The notes: generated from the letters alone by a model not told the origin. Shown: positions 10,135 to 18,593, counted from the first letter of the stretch. The stretch: 64,000 nt of DNA from Rhizobium sullae (GCF_025200715.1 NZ_CP104143.1:620001-684000); one strand, 5' to 3'. Translations and numbers: made by a program.

Positions 10135-10374
10135 ATGGACTATATTGGCTGCATGACTGAGCAGATGACAGACGAGATCATTCCGAACGACTTTCCGGAG
10201 CTGAAATCGCTCCTGATGGATCGCGATCCTCAATGTGCCATTTCCGCAAAGGAAGCCTTTGCGCTCTATGAGCGCAACTGGCGCTTTGTCGATGTCCGCA
10301 AGCTCACCGAACATGAAGCACAGCTCGTGCGCGAACTGGCGGCCGTCTACGGCCACGGTGTTGTTCTCGTGTAA
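10135..10374 (+). CDS. Small conserved-type hypothetical protein
   Basis: 79 residues from the ATG at 10135; a second in-frame ATG at 10153 (MTEQMTDEI) would give 73 residues and may be the real start, since neither has a clear ribosome site. Acidic N-terminus followed by a compact amphipathic helical segment (ISAKEAFALYERNWRFVD, then LTEHEAQLVRELAAVYG). No signal peptide, membrane segment or catalytic motif. I do not recognise a named domain; the codon use and even amino-acid composition look like a real gene. Confidence 0.6.
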   Translation: MDYIGCMTEQMTDEIIPNDFPELKSLLMDRDPQCAISAKEAFALYERNWRFVDVRKLTEHEAQLVRELAAVYGHGVVLV

Positions 10375-10479
10375 TGGTCCATTTCGTGAAACTGGCCGCC
10401 GCCGCCAGCTTCACGCCAGCCGCAAATGCCATCCTCCCGCCAGATATCGCTCCGCTGACCATGCATAAAGGGTGGGTTT

Positions 10480-11319
10480 ATGGAATTTTCGCGCCGGGTG
10501 TTCCCCTTTGCCGGCCTTGCCGTGGCGGCCCTCGGCCTAAGTGGCTGCAACATCCTCATCCCAGATACGGGCGCGACCGATCCGGCCCGCTTCGTGCAGG
10601 AGACGTCGCCGGTCTTCTATAGTCCACCCGGTGTCGACCCGATGCGCGTCAAGGCGGTGGATACGCCGGTGCCGCAGAGGCGCGATATCGAGCCGCCAAC
10701 GCTGTATAATCAGACCTACGGTCTGCCGGGTGCGAATTATAGTCGGACCTACGGCCTGCCGGTTACCAATCCGGTAAACGCCGCCCTGTACGGTGAGCTT
10801 CGCGATGGCGATTTTCGTTTGCCTGCCATTCCGGTTAGCCGCGTGAGCTCCGAATATCTCCGTCAGGAAGTCGATTACCCGACGCAGGAAAGGCCGGGCA
10901 CGGTCATCGTCGATACCCGAGCCCGCCATCTCTACCTAGTCGAGCCGAACGGCAAGGCGATCCGCTACGGCGTCGGCATCGGCCGCGAGGGCTTCGCCTG
11001 GTCGGGCCGCGGCATCATCCAATGGAAGCAGAAATGGCCGCGCTGGACGCCGACTGACGAAATGGTGTCGCGCCAGCCGGATATCCGCCCCTTCGCGGCC
11101 GAGAACGGCGGCATGAACCCGGGCCTTGGAAATCCGCTCGGCGCTCGCGCTATGTACATCTTCAAGGATGGCCAGGATACGCTCTATCGCGTGCACGGCA
11201 CACCGGATTGGCAGTCGATCGGCAAGGCGACTTCGTCGGGCTGCGTGCGCATGCTGAATCAGGACGTCGTCGATCTCTACGACCGCGTTCCGGCAAAGGC
11301 CGAGATCGTTGTGATGTAG
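10480..11319 (+). CDS. L,D-transpeptidase (YkuD) lipoprotein
   Basis: 279-residue periplasmic lipoprotein. The N-terminus MEFSRRVFPFAGLAVAALG ends in a lipobox LSGC. A linker carries two TYGLP peptides about 11 residues apart, and the YkuD domain occupies the C-terminal half. The catalytic motif is intact: RVHGTPDW followed by SSGCVRMLNQDVVDLYD, with the Cys nucleophile and its partner His. It should make 3-3 peptidoglycan cross-links or attach proteins to peptidoglycan. An AAAGGGTGGG precedes the ATG. The next gene is a close paralogue. Confidence 0.93.
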   Translation: MEFSRRVFPFAGLAVAALGLSGCNILIPDTGATDPARFVQETSPVFYSPPGVDPMRVKAVDTPVPQRRDIEPPTLYNQTYGLPGANYSRTYGLPVTNPVNAALYGELRDGDFRLPAIPVSRVSSEYLRQEVDYPTQERPGTVIVDTRARHLYLVEPNGKAIRYGVGIGREGFAWSGRGIIQWKQKWPRWTPTDEMVSRQPDIRPFAAENGGMNPGLGNPLGARAMYIFKDGQDTLYRVHGTPDWQSIGKATSSGCVRMLNQDVVDLYDRVPAKAEIVVM

Positions 11320-11489
11320 CCGCGCAACAGGGCAGGCGATATCGTCTGCCCGCACGGGGACACGACTGCGTGAAGGGATGGTTTATTTGGCGGCGGCAGA
11401 TAGATTTCTGCCCGTCACCGGCGTTGAATGAACCAACCGGGGTGCTGTATGACGGCCATCCCCGCGACAGAAGGAAATCCGTCCCGCGC

Positions 11490-12203
11490 ATGAGTCTCGA
11501 AAAATCTCTCTCCCGCCGCAGCTTTCTCTCTTTTTCGGCTTTGACGGCGGCCTCCGCGCTCGCCGGCTGCGCCTCAACGTCGGCACCGAGCGTCCAGCCC
11601 GCCGGTTTCCGTTTTCCACGCCCTTTCCAAACGACGCCCGCTCCCTCGGATGCCGAGCTTGACGTGATATACGGTCCCATCGAGGACGGCGGCTTCCTGA
11701 TTCCCGCCATTCCGTATCAGGAGATCGACCCGCGCTATTATCGCCAGCAGGTCATCGACCCGACGGGCGAGCGCCCCGGCACGATCGTCGTCGATACGCC
11801 GTCGCGTTTCCTCTATCTCGTCCAGCCGGGCGGCACGGCGATGCGCTACGGCGTCGGCATCGGCCGCGAAGGCTTTGCCTGGTCCGGCAGCGGCGTCATC
11901 CAGTGGAAGCAGAAGTGGCCGCGCTGGAAGCCGCCGAACGAGATGGTGGCCCGCCAGCCGGAACTCGCCAAATATTCGATCGAACGCGGCGGCATGGAGC
12001 CCGGCCTCCTGAACCCGCTCGGCGCCCGCGCGCTCTATATCTTCTCGAATGGCGAGGATACGCTCTATCGCTTGCACGGCAATCCGGAATGGCGCTCGAT
12101 CGGCAAGGCTGTCTCGTCTGGCTGCGTCCGCCTGCTGAACCAGGACATCATCGACCTTTATGATCGCGTCCCCCCCAAGACGCCGGTCGTCGTCTGGCAG
12201 TGA
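11490..12203 (+). CDS. L,D-transpeptidase (YkuD) lipoprotein, tandem paralogue
   Basis: 237 residues. Signal SLSRRSFLSFSALTAASALA matches a Tat consensus and ends in a lipobox ALAGC. The YkuD domain is nearly colinear with the upstream gene: both share YGVGIGREGFAWSG, IQWKQKWPRW, NPLGARA and the catalytic RLHGNPEW plus SSGCVRLLNQDIIDLYD. This copy lacks the TYGLP linker. The start at 11490 fits the signal peptide. A tandem duplication with later divergence of the export signal is the simplest reading. Confidence 0.93.
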   Translation: MSLEKSLSRRSFLSFSALTAASALAGCASTSAPSVQPAGFRFPRPFQTTPAPSDAELDVIYGPIEDGGFLIPAIPYQEIDPRYYRQQVIDPTGERPGTIVVDTPSRFLYLVQPGGTAMRYGVGIGREGFAWSGSGVIQWKQKWPRWKPPNEMVARQPELAKYSIERGGMEPGLLNPLGARALYIFSNGEDTLYRLHGNPEWRSIGKAVSSGCVRLLNQDIIDLYDRVPPKTPVVVWQ

Positions 12204-12214
12204 TGAATAACCTC

Positions 12215-12241
12215 GGCCTCCTCCGGTCTCGGGAGGAGGCC
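12215..12241. terminator. Bidirectional terminator hairpin between convergent genes
   Basis: GGCCTCCTCC and GGAGGAGGCC, 10-bp perfect arms around a 7-base loop, in the 43-base gap between the second transpeptidase gene and the convergent SleB-like gene. Confidence 0.7.
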
Positions 12242-12246
12242 CTTCC

Positions 12247-13119
12247 TCAGCCGCCCGTTGGCAGATGACCGGAAGCCAGCCCTGCGCTGTTGTAGGCGGG
12301 GCGGGGCGTCGGCAGCGCGATCGGCGCGCCTTCAGGCGGCATGACGATATCTGGGGCCGCTGGAGCGGCGGCCGGAATTGCGGAGGTCGTGGTGGAGTCC
12401 GGTGCCAGCGTGGCCGCCACATCGGGCATGGCCTCCGGGATTGGCCCCTTCTCCGGCAGCAGCACGTCGATTTGTGCGGACGTCGTAAACGGCTGCACGC
12501 CTGCGAACTGGACCGAGCCAGATAGCCGCGGGTCGGAAACGTAGTTCATCGCCACTTCATAGGCAGGCAGCGGTGCCGGCGTTTGCAATGCTCCATCCCT
12601 GCCGCGCTTTTCGTAGAAGACATTGCCGCCCGCTTCCACGACATAATGCATGTTGCGATAGGGAAATTTCAGGCCCTCGGTGTGGAAGAACATCGCGTTC
12701 TGCACGCCGGGATGCCGTTGCCCGCGCAAAATGCCGTCCACGGCGGAATCGAGTTCCGGTCCGGCCGTCGCGTCAACGGTCCTGGTCATGACGCCGGGGG
12801 CGAACTGCCTTTCCTGCGCTACGACCTCGCAAATCGTGTCGGGATAGGCGGGTGAGGTGAGCCGGTTCATCACGACGGTTCCGACGGCCATATAGCCATC
12901 GCGATCCGCGTGCTCGGATTCGAAATACATCGCGCGCTTCAGGCAGTCGCGGTCACGCGCAGTGTAATTGTAGGTCACTTTGGCTGCGGTAGGTTTTACG
13001 ATTGAAGAAGTGCGTGTTGACGGTGTCGGCGCCTTGGCGGCCGTCGTGCACCCTGTCGCAGCCAATCCGGCGAAGAGAATCCCGGAGATGGATTTGCCCA
13101 ATGCGTATCGCGCCCTCAA
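12247..13119 (-). CDS. Cell-wall hydrolase, SleB/Hydrolase_2 family lipoprotein
   Basis: 290 residues. The N-terminal signal ends in a lipobox LAATGC, then a Pro/Thr-rich linker and the SleB-type catalytic domain: DRDCLKRAMYFESEHADRDG with the general-acid Glu in YFESE, followed by VGTVVMNRL and NAMFFHTEGLKFPYRN. The C-terminal about 80 residues are low-complexity Ala/Pro. The TTG at 13119 has an AGGAGG 9 bases upstream, while the longer frame to 13155 overruns it. Expected to cut peptidoglycan; its place next to two L,D-transpeptidases suggests joint envelope remodelling. Confidence 0.88.
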   Translation of the reverse strand: MRARYALGKSISGILFAGLAATGCTTAAKAPTPSTRTSSIVKPTAAKVTYNYTARDRDCLKRAMYFESEHADRDGYMAVGTVVMNRLTSPAYPDTICEVVAQERQFAPGVMTRTVDATAGPELDSAVDGILRGQRHPGVQNAMFFHTEGLKFPYRNMHYVVEAGGNVFYEKRGRDGALQTPAPLPAYEVAMNYVSDPRLSGSVQFAGVQPFTTSAQIDVLLPEKGPIPEAMPDVAATLAPDSTTTSAIPAAAPAAPDIVMPPEGAPIALPTPRPAYNSAGLASGHLPTGG

Positions 13120-13270
13120 CGGCCGGTGCCTCCTCTTGTGATCGTCCAGCCCCAAATCACGTCGCGCAAACGTTTTAACTCACGTTCCTCAATATTCCAA
13201 ACACATTTCGTGAATTACGGAAAAGGCTTTATATTTCAAGGAGAAGAAGAGGCTTCTGGTGGCGGCGCAG

Positions 13271-14236
13271 CTAGGCGGCGGCCCTGGAAATACCCACGCT
13301 GCAGCCGGATGCTTCGAGGGCGGCGCTGGCAACCTCGAGGAAAAGGCGCCGGAACCAGACGGAACGTCCATCTGCCCGGTCGACGCGCCGGTAGAGCATC
13401 GTCACCGGTTCGGCCGGCAGCGGGATCGGCGGGACCGAGACCGTTAGCCCGTGCAATTTGGCCATGCAGCGCGCAATCGATTCCGGGATCGTTGCGATCG
13501 CCGGCATGGCTTGCAGCGCCGTCGGTAGGGCGGAAAAGCGCGGCACCGTTGCCACCACCTGCCGGCTGTGGCCGAGGCGGGCAAGGGCGACGTCGACATT
13601 GGTCGAGCTGTTGCTGCCTTCGAACGACACGCCGACATGATCTACCTGCGTGAAGTCCTCGATACTCATCGGCGTCTTCAGCCTGACCTGGTTCGGATCG
13701 TAGATCGAGATCGAACGCTGGTCGAAGAGCGGCTCGCGGATATGCCAGGAGGCGGGCTCATCGTGGATCGAGACGCTGAAATCATAAGCCCCCTCGTCGA
13801 GCAGGCGTGCAGCTTCGCGTTTGTGGAAGGCAACGCCCACCAGCCGGGCGCCGGGCGCCAGTTCGCGCAGGCGCGCGGCAAGCGGGCCGAAGAAGGCCGA
13901 TTCGAGATTGTCGCACAGGCCGATGCGGAACTCGCCCTTCCAGTCGGCGGGGTCGAAGGCGGCGGGCGGACGGATGGCCCGCTCGATACCGGAAAGCGCA
14001 TCCTCGATTGCCGGCGCGATGGCGAGCGCCCTCGGCGTCGGCTGCAGGCCGCGCCCGACGCGGACGAACAATTCGTCGTCGAGCGCTTCGCGCAGCCGCC
14101 GCAGCGCCGCCGAAAGTCCCGGCTGGCCCAGCAGCAACCGCTCGGCTGCGCGGCTGACATTGCGCTCCTGCATCAGCACCGAAAAGGCGAGCAGGAGGTT
14201 CAAGTCGATTTTCCGAAGGATCGCGTCATTCATCAT
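13271..14236 (-). CDS. LysR-family transcriptional regulator
   Basis: 321 residues. The N-terminal winged helix-turn-helix is clear: LNLLLAFSVLMQERNVSRAA and GQPGLSAALRRLREALDDEL, followed by a periplasmic-binding-like effector domain. It belongs to the NodD-like subgroup by its opening (DLNLLLAF) but I do not call it NodD. It is divergent from the MFS transporter gene, whose expression it probably controls, with a palindrome in the shared promoter region. Two overlapping ATGs, 14236 and 14233, are possible. Confidence 0.9.
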   Translation of the reverse strand: MMNDAILRKIDLNLLLAFSVLMQERNVSRAAERLLLGQPGLSAALRRLREALDDELFVRVGRGLQPTPRALAIAPAIEDALSGIERAIRPPAAFDPADWKGEFRIGLCDNLESAFFGPLAARLRELAPGARLVGVAFHKREAARLLDEGAYDFSVSIHDEPASWHIREPLFDQRSISIYDPNQVRLKTPMSIEDFTQVDHVGVSFEGSNSSTNVDVALARLGHSRQVVATVPRFSALPTALQAMPAIATIPESIARCMAKLHGLTVSVPPIPLPAEPVTMLYRRVDRADGRSVWFRRLFLEVASAALEASGCSVGISRAAA

Positions 14237-14240
14237 TATC

Positions 14241-14262
14241 AGTAATACCTGACATGGTTACT
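14241..14262. promoter_or_regulatory. Candidate LysR operator
   Basis: Imperfect palindrome with arms AGTAAtACC and GGTTACT around TGACAT, lying 5 bases upstream of the LysR start and 92 bases before the MFS start. LysR proteins commonly bind such T-N11-A dyads in divergent promoters. Confidence 0.4.
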
Positions 14263-14353
14263 ATCAATTTGCAATAGTGTTTGGAGCTGTACATTTTCTC
14301 GTTCCTCTGCCGCTCCTCCTCCCAACCTCGCGGCAGCAAAAGGAACGATCTCG

Positions 14354-15754
14354 ATGACTCTCACAAAATCTCGAAACGGGGCGGGGCTGGCATTGCTGTT
14401 GCTTTGCGCCGCCAATTTCCTTGACGCCATGGACGTTTCGACCATCGGCGTCGCACTTCCCGCCATCCAGGCCGAACTCGGCATGCCGGCGACCTCGCTG
14501 CAATGGGCCGTCAGCGCCTATGTTCTCGGCTATGGCGGCTTCTTGTTGCTTGGCGGCCGCGTTGCAGACGTCTTCGGCCATCGCCGCGTCTTTCTCTGGT
14601 CGCTTGCCGTCTTCGCGGCTACGAGTATCGCGGGCGGCTTCGTCGACAGCGGGCCGACATTGATTGCCGCCCGTCTGGTCAAGGGCATCGCCGCCGCCTT
14701 CACCGCACCGGCCGCTTTGGCGCTTCTGCTATCCGTCTTCGGGGAGGGCAGCGCCCGCGCCAAGGCGCTCGGCGTCTTCTCCTCCACCGGCGCCGCCGGC
14801 TTCGTGCTCGGCATGGTACTCGGCGGTGCGGCCACCATCTTCACTTGGCGGGCGACGCTCGTCATGGGCGCTCCGGTGGCGATCCTCACGCTGGCGATCG
14901 CGCCCTTCGTCCTGCCTGCCGACGAACGCCGTGGTGAAGCCCGCCCGCGCTTCGACTGGGCAGGCGCCTTGACCATCACCCCCGGCCTGCTGCTCTTCGT
15001 CTTCGGGATCACCAACGCCGCAGCCGAGGGCTGGAGTGCCTTTCCCACCTGGGGCGCGCTGGCTGCAGCAGCCGTCCTCATCCTGCTCTTCCTTGCCGTT
15101 GAGGCGCGGCATGCCGATCCGATGGTGCCGCTTGCCATGTTCCGCCGGGCAAGACTCAGCCATGCCAATGCCGTCGCCGCACTCTTTCAGGGCGTCTATG
15201 TCGGCTTTCAGTTCATCGCGACGCTCTATTATCAGAACGAACTCGGCTGGTCGGCCTTCGCCACCGGCTTCTGCTTCGCTTTAGGCGGCGTCTTCGTCAT
15301 GTTCCTGGCTCCGCGTTTTGCCGCGATCGCGCAGAGCCGCGGCACCACGAGTCTCATGGCGCTCGGCGTGGCGCTGCAGGCAGCAAGCTACGTCCTCTGG
15401 GTCGCGGCCGTCGGCCACATCAATCCGATCCTGCTCGTCGTCCTATCGCAGATCCCGCTCGGCCTTGGTTACGCGCTGACCTATCCCTCCGTGCAGGTCG
15501 CAGCACTCGCTGATGTCGAGGAAGACAAATCGGGCCTGGCCTCTGGCATGCTCTTTGCCGCCTTCCAGATCGGCGGCGGCATCGTGCTCGCAGCCGCTTC
15601 GGCGGTCTTCGGTGCGGCACCGTCCTTCGGCTGGGATCCGTATGTGGCAGGCGTGGCCTTCACGGCGCTGCTTGCGGTAGCGGTCGTAATTCTCGCCGCC
15701 CTCGGCCCGCGGACATCACCGCTGCGCGCCCCTGCCTATCAGGCTGCCGAGTAG
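14354..15754 (+). CDS. MFS transporter, DHA2-type drug:proton antiporter
   Basis: 466-residue integral membrane protein with about 12-14 hydrophobic segments. The N-terminal half carries the family signatures FLDAMDVSTIGVALPAI (motif D1), LGGRVADVFGHRRVF (motif A, between TM2 and TM3) and GFVLGMVLGGA (motif C, antiporter). Probably exports a small toxic compound. Divergent from a LysR gene (117-base shared region), so likely induced through it. Confidence 0.88.
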   Translation: MTLTKSRNGAGLALLLLCAANFLDAMDVSTIGVALPAIQAELGMPATSLQWAVSAYVLGYGGFLLLGGRVADVFGHRRVFLWSLAVFAATSIAGGFVDSGPTLIAARLVKGIAAAFTAPAALALLLSVFGEGSARAKALGVFSSTGAAGFVLGMVLGGAATIFTWRATLVMGAPVAILTLAIAPFVLPADERRGEARPRFDWAGALTITPGLLLFVFGITNAAAEGWSAFPTWGALAAAAVLILLFLAVEARHADPMVPLAMFRRARLSHANAVAALFQGVYVGFQFIATLYYQNELGWSAFATGFCFALGGVFVMFLAPRFAAIAQSRGTTSLMALGVALQAASYVLWVAAVGHINPILLVVLSQIPLGLGYALTYPSVQVAALADVEEDKSGLASGMLFAAFQIGGGIVLAAASAVFGAAPSFGWDPYVAGVAFTALLAVAVVILAALGPRTSPLRAPAYQAAE

Positions 15755-15769
15755 GCCTTTTCTGCCAAT

Positions 15770-15791
15770 GCCCGCGCTTAAAGGCGCGGGC
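15770..15791. terminator. Terminator hairpin between convergent MFS and ohrR
   Basis: GCCCGCGC, loop TTAAAG, GCGCGGGC: an 8-bp perfect stem in the 43-base gap between two convergent genes. It is flanked by short T-rich tracts on both sides. Confidence 0.65.
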
Positions 15792-15797
15792 GATTTC

Positions 15798-16265
15798 TCA
15801 CACCGCTGCATTCAGGTTCCCGCGCAGCTTCTGCAAGGCTCCGCGGATTTCCGCCATCTCGTCGAGCGTACAACCGGCCGCCTGGCCGATGGCGGCCATG
15901 ATCGTTCCCGCCTCGCTCTTCATCGACCGGCCCTTCGGCGTCAACGAAACGATCACCTGCCGCTCGTCGCGTGCGTCCCGGGTGCGTTTGATCAGCCCGG
16001 TCTGCTCCAGCCGCTTGAGCAGCGGTGAGAGCGTGCCTGAATCGAGGTCGAGCTGCTCGCCGATCGTCTTTACCGGCAGTTCGGCTTTTTCCCAGAGCAC
16101 GAGCATCACCAGATATTGCGGATAGGTGAGGCCCACCTTGTCGAGGATCGGCTTGTAGGCGCGCGTGAAGGCATGCGCCGTCGCATAGACCGCGAAACAG
16201 AGCTGCTTTTCCAGGCGCTTTTCCTCTTCCGGGATTTCCATCGTCTTTGCCATCTGCGCTTTCAT
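15798..16265 (-). CDS. ohrR: Organic-hydroperoxide-sensing MarR-family repressor OhrR
   Basis: 155 residues. The redox-sensing cysteine is C23 in EKQLCFAVYATAHAF, at the position used by OhrR proteins; the winged-helix domain contains YPQYLVMLVLWE, LDLDSGTLSPLLKRLEQTG and DERQVIVSLTPKG. Oxidation of the Cys by organic peroxides releases OhrR from DNA. It is divergent from ohr, the classic arrangement. The ATG at 16265 has an AAGGA upstream; the longer frame to 16340 runs across the operator. Confidence 0.95.
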   Translation of the reverse strand: MKAQMAKTMEIPEEEKRLEKQLCFAVYATAHAFTRAYKPILDKVGLTYPQYLVMLVLWEKAELPVKTIGEQLDLDSGTLSPLLKRLEQTGLIKRTRDARDERQVIVSLTPKGRSMKSEAGTIMAAIGQAAGCTLDEMAEIRGALQKLRGNLNAAV

Positions 16266-16336
16266 GATCCTGTTCCTTTGAGGTGCAATTCTCCTCTTTT
16301 CAGATTCCGAATGCAATTTGCAAAATTCACTTGCGT

Positions 16337-16349
16337 ACAATTTAATTGT
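16337..16349. promoter_or_regulatory. OhrR operator in the ohrR-ohr intergenic region
   Basis: ACAATT-T-AATTGT, a perfect 6-bp-arm inverted repeat 40 bases upstream of ohr. OhrR operators are known to be built on TACAATT/AATTGTA half-sites. Another dyad-like TGCAATTTGCA lies about 25 bases closer to ohrR. Confidence 0.7.
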
Positions 16350-16389
16350 GCATTATACGAAATCCAACCCCAACGCAAAGGAGACAGAC

Positions 16390-16812
16390 ATGCCCATTCT
16401 CTATACGACCAAAGCTTCCGCCACCGGTGGCCGCGCAGGCCGCGCCGTTTCGGAAAACGGCGTCCTCGACGTGACGTTGACGGTTCCGAAAGAACTCGGC
16501 GGCGACGGCGCAACGGGCACCAATCCCGAACAGCTTTTTGCCGCCGGCTATTCCGCATGCTTCCTCGGTGCCCTGAAATTTGTCGCGGGCCAGCAGAAGG
16601 TCAAGATTCCGGAGGACACCACGGTTTCTGCCAAGGTCGGCATCGGCCCGCGCGAAGACGGTACGGGCTTCGGCATCGAAGTGGCGCTCACCGTCAATAT
16701 TCCTGGCCTGGACAAGGCCGAGGCTGAAAAGCTCGCCGCCGCCGCCCACATCGTCTGCCCCTACAGCCACGCCATGCGCACCTCGACCGAAGTTCCGGTC
16801 ACGGTGGCTTAA
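16390..16812 (+). CDS. ohr: Organic hydroperoxide resistance protein (thiol peroxidase) Ohr
   Basis: 140-residue OsmC/Ohr-family lipoyl-dependent peroxidase that reduces organic hydroperoxides. Both catalytic cysteines are present: C57 in AAGYSACFLGAL and C123 in HIVCPYSHAMR; the N-terminus MPILYTTKASATGGRAG and the GTNPEQLFAAGY segment are typical of Ohr rather than OsmC. Preceded by an AAGGAGACA ribosome site. Controlled by the divergent OhrR. Confidence 0.96.
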   Translation: MPILYTTKASATGGRAGRAVSENGVLDVTLTVPKELGGDGATGTNPEQLFAAGYSACFLGALKFVAGQQKVKIPEDTTVSAKVGIGPREDGTGFGIEVALTVNIPGLDKAEAEKLAAAAHIVCPYSHAMRTSTEVPVTVA

Positions 16813-16820
16813 ATCGAACT

Positions 16821-16985
16821 TCCCCTTCTCCCCATTGGGGAGAAGATGTCCGTCAGGACAGATGAGGGGGGCGGCGCGGCAAACGCGGCCCTTGTTTCGC
16901 TCAGACGTTCACTCTGCGCCGCTAGCCCCTCATCGCCTCGCTGCGCTCTGCATTTCTTCCCGCCGGGGCGAAGAAACAAGCCGCC
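16821..16985. repeat. RIME-like palindromic intergenic mosaic element, copy B
   Basis: CTTCTCCCC (16825-16833) and GGGGAGAAG (16837-16845) form a hairpin, followed by a TGTCC/GGACA stem, GATGAGGGG, and an inverted GCCCCTCATC about 60 bases later. Fills the gap between ohr and the Xre-like antitoxin gene. Confidence 0.6.
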
Positions 16986-17033
16986 CTCTTTTCATCTGAA
17001 ATAAATTCGCTATATTCTTTCCAAGGAAAGGAT

Positions 17034-17423
17034 ATGCCGATGACCTCGTTGCACCTTCAGGACAGCCGCAGGACCTCCGAAGCCGCGGTGATCACCAAGG
17101 CGGCGGTCAGTGCCGCGGATCGGCTTGGCATCAGTGCCCGTGTGCTCGCTGCCGTTCTCGGCGTGTCGGAAGCCACCGTCTCGCGCATGAAGCGGCAGGA
17201 TCACTTGCTGGAGCGCGGCAGCAAGTCCTTTGAGCTGGCGGTCCTGCTTGTCCGCCTCTTTCGCTCGCTCGACGCGATCGTCGGTGGCGACGAGGCGGTT
17301 GCAAGGCAATGGCTGCGCAATGCCAACGGGGTGCTCGGCGCCGCACCGCTCGAAAAGATCGTCAGCATTTCCGGATTAACCGATGTCCTTGCCTATCTGG
17401 ACGCCCGCCGCGCTCTCGTCTGA
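17034..17423 (+). CDS. Xre/MbcA/ParS-type antitoxin
   Basis: 129 residues with an N-terminal Xre-like helix-turn-helix (AADRLGISARVLAAVLGV, then SEATVSRMKRQDHLL) and a C-terminal toxin-binding domain with GGDEAVARQWLRNANGVLGA. This is the antitoxin of RES-type NAD-degrading toxins and also represses its own promoter. AAGGAAAG lies just upstream of the ATG. It overlaps the toxin gene by 41 bases in another frame, implying translational coupling. Confidence 0.9.
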   Translation: MPMTSLHLQDSRRTSEAAVITKAAVSAADRLGISARVLAAVLGVSEATVSRMKRQDHLLERGSKSFELAVLLVRLFRSLDAIVGGDEAVARQWLRNANGVLGAAPLEKIVSISGLTDVLAYLDARRALV

Positions 17424-18135
17424 AACCTGCGCGGCCTCCGGCGGTTTCTGGCGGTTGGTGGAGGCGCAGCATCATATCTCCACGCTGAAGCTCGTCGATA
17501 CGCTGGAGGAGCAGGCGCTGCTCGAGACACTCCTTGAGGAAAGCAAGCCGGCGCTGCCGCCGGAATGCGCCGGTCTCGATTATCTGCTCGCCACGCCGTT
17601 CCGCTACGGTGCCGTCTATCCGCACGGCTCGCGCTTCCGCAGGGCCGGGCGCACGCTCGGTGTCTTCTACGCTTCCGAAAAGGTGGAGACGGCGCTCGCC
17701 GAAATGGCCTTCTATCGCCTGCTCTTTTTCGCGGATTCGCCTGAAACGCCGCTGCCTGCGAATGCGGCCGAATACACCGCCTTTGCGACTCTCGTCGCGA
17801 CGAAGGCCGCGCTCGATCTGACCGTGCCGCCGCTGAACCGCGACCGCCCGGCATGGACCGATCCGCTGAACTACGAACCCTGCCAGGCGCTTGCCGATTC
17901 TGCCCGCGCGATCGGCACTGAGGCGATCCTTTACGAATCCGTCCGCGATCCGCACCACGGCAAAAATATCGCGCTCCTGACGGCGAGAGCCTTCAGCGCC
18001 CGCGAGCCGGTCGAGCGTCAGACGTGGCGCATCCGGCTTTCAGCAACAGGCGTTCAGGCGCTGTGCGAGTTTCCGAAGATGCGGATCGGCTTTGCCAGGG
18101 GCGATTTCGGCAACGACCAGCGCATTACGCGCTAA
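17383..18135 (+). CDS. RES-domain toxin (NAD+-degrading type)
   Basis: 250 residues. The RES domain is visible: FWRLV and RYGAVYPHGSRFRRAG supply the conserved Arg/Tyr residues, GVFYASEKVETALAEMAFY the central Glu, and ILYESVRDPHHGKNIALL the Ser/Arg segment near the end. Family members (Res, MbcT, ParT) deplete or use NAD+ and arrest growth. It is longer than many RES proteins (about 150-230). The ATG at 17383 lies inside the antitoxin gene. It ends base-to-base against the convergent MarR gene. Confidence 0.88.
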   Translation: MSLPIWTPAALSSETCAASGGFWRLVEAQHHISTLKLVDTLEEQALLETLLEESKPALPPECAGLDYLLATPFRYGAVYPHGSRFRRAGRTLGVFYASEKVETALAEMAFYRLLFFADSPETPLPANAAEYTAFATLVATKAALDLTVPPLNRDRPAWTDPLNYEPCQALADSARAIGTEAILYESVRDPHHGKNIALLTARAFSAREPVERQTWRIRLSATGVQALCEFPKMRIGFARGDFGNDQRITR

Positions 18136-18582
18136 TTACGCCAGCGCCCGCAGATCGCTTCTCAGCCGGTCGCCGCTGCCGTCCGGCAGCATCTCGTCCA
18201 GCGCCGCATGCGTCCGTTTCCAGATCGGCAGTGCCGCGGTGAGCACCGCTTTGCCTTCCGGCGTCAGGCTGAGCAGCCGCCCCCGCTTGTCTTTCGGATT
18301 TTGCGTCACATTTACCCAGCCACGGCGCTGCAGCGGCTTCAGCGCCGCCGTCAGCGTCGTCTGATCCATGGCGAGAAGATTGGCGACGGGACCCATCGGC
18401 GGCGGCTCCGGCCGGTTGAGCGACATCATCAGCGAGAACTGCCCGTTGGTGAGGCCGACCGGACGAAGTGCATCGTCGAAGAGCCGCGCAAGCGCCCGAG
18501 CGGCGCGCTGAACATGCAGGCACAGGCAGGTGTCCCGCACCAGCAGTGTCGTCGAAAGGGGAATTTCTATCACGTTTGACAT
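18136..18582 (-). CDS. MarR-family transcriptional regulator
   Basis: 148 residues with a MarR winged helix: LTNGQFSLMMSLNRPEP, LLAMDQTTLTAALKPLQRRG and KDKRGRLLSLTPEG (wing). Two cysteines lie close together in DTCLCLHVQ and might be redox-sensitive. It is divergent from a DUF899-DUF1579-VOC operon, and a 12-bp palindrome sits directly before its start codon, so autoregulation and control of that operon are likely. Confidence 0.9.
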   Translation of the reverse strand: MSNVIEIPLSTTLLVRDTCLCLHVQRAARALARLFDDALRPVGLTNGQFSLMMSLNRPEPPPMGPVANLLAMDQTTLTAALKPLQRRGWVNVTQNPKDKRGRLLSLTPEGKAVLTAALPIWKRTHAALDEMLPDGSGDRLRSDLRALA

Positions 18583-18593
18583 GCTCTATTTCT

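Noticed and set aside
13271..14236. LysR gene as nodD
   Set aside because: The opening resembles NodD, but no nod box or nodulation genes are present and the neighbour is an MFS pump.
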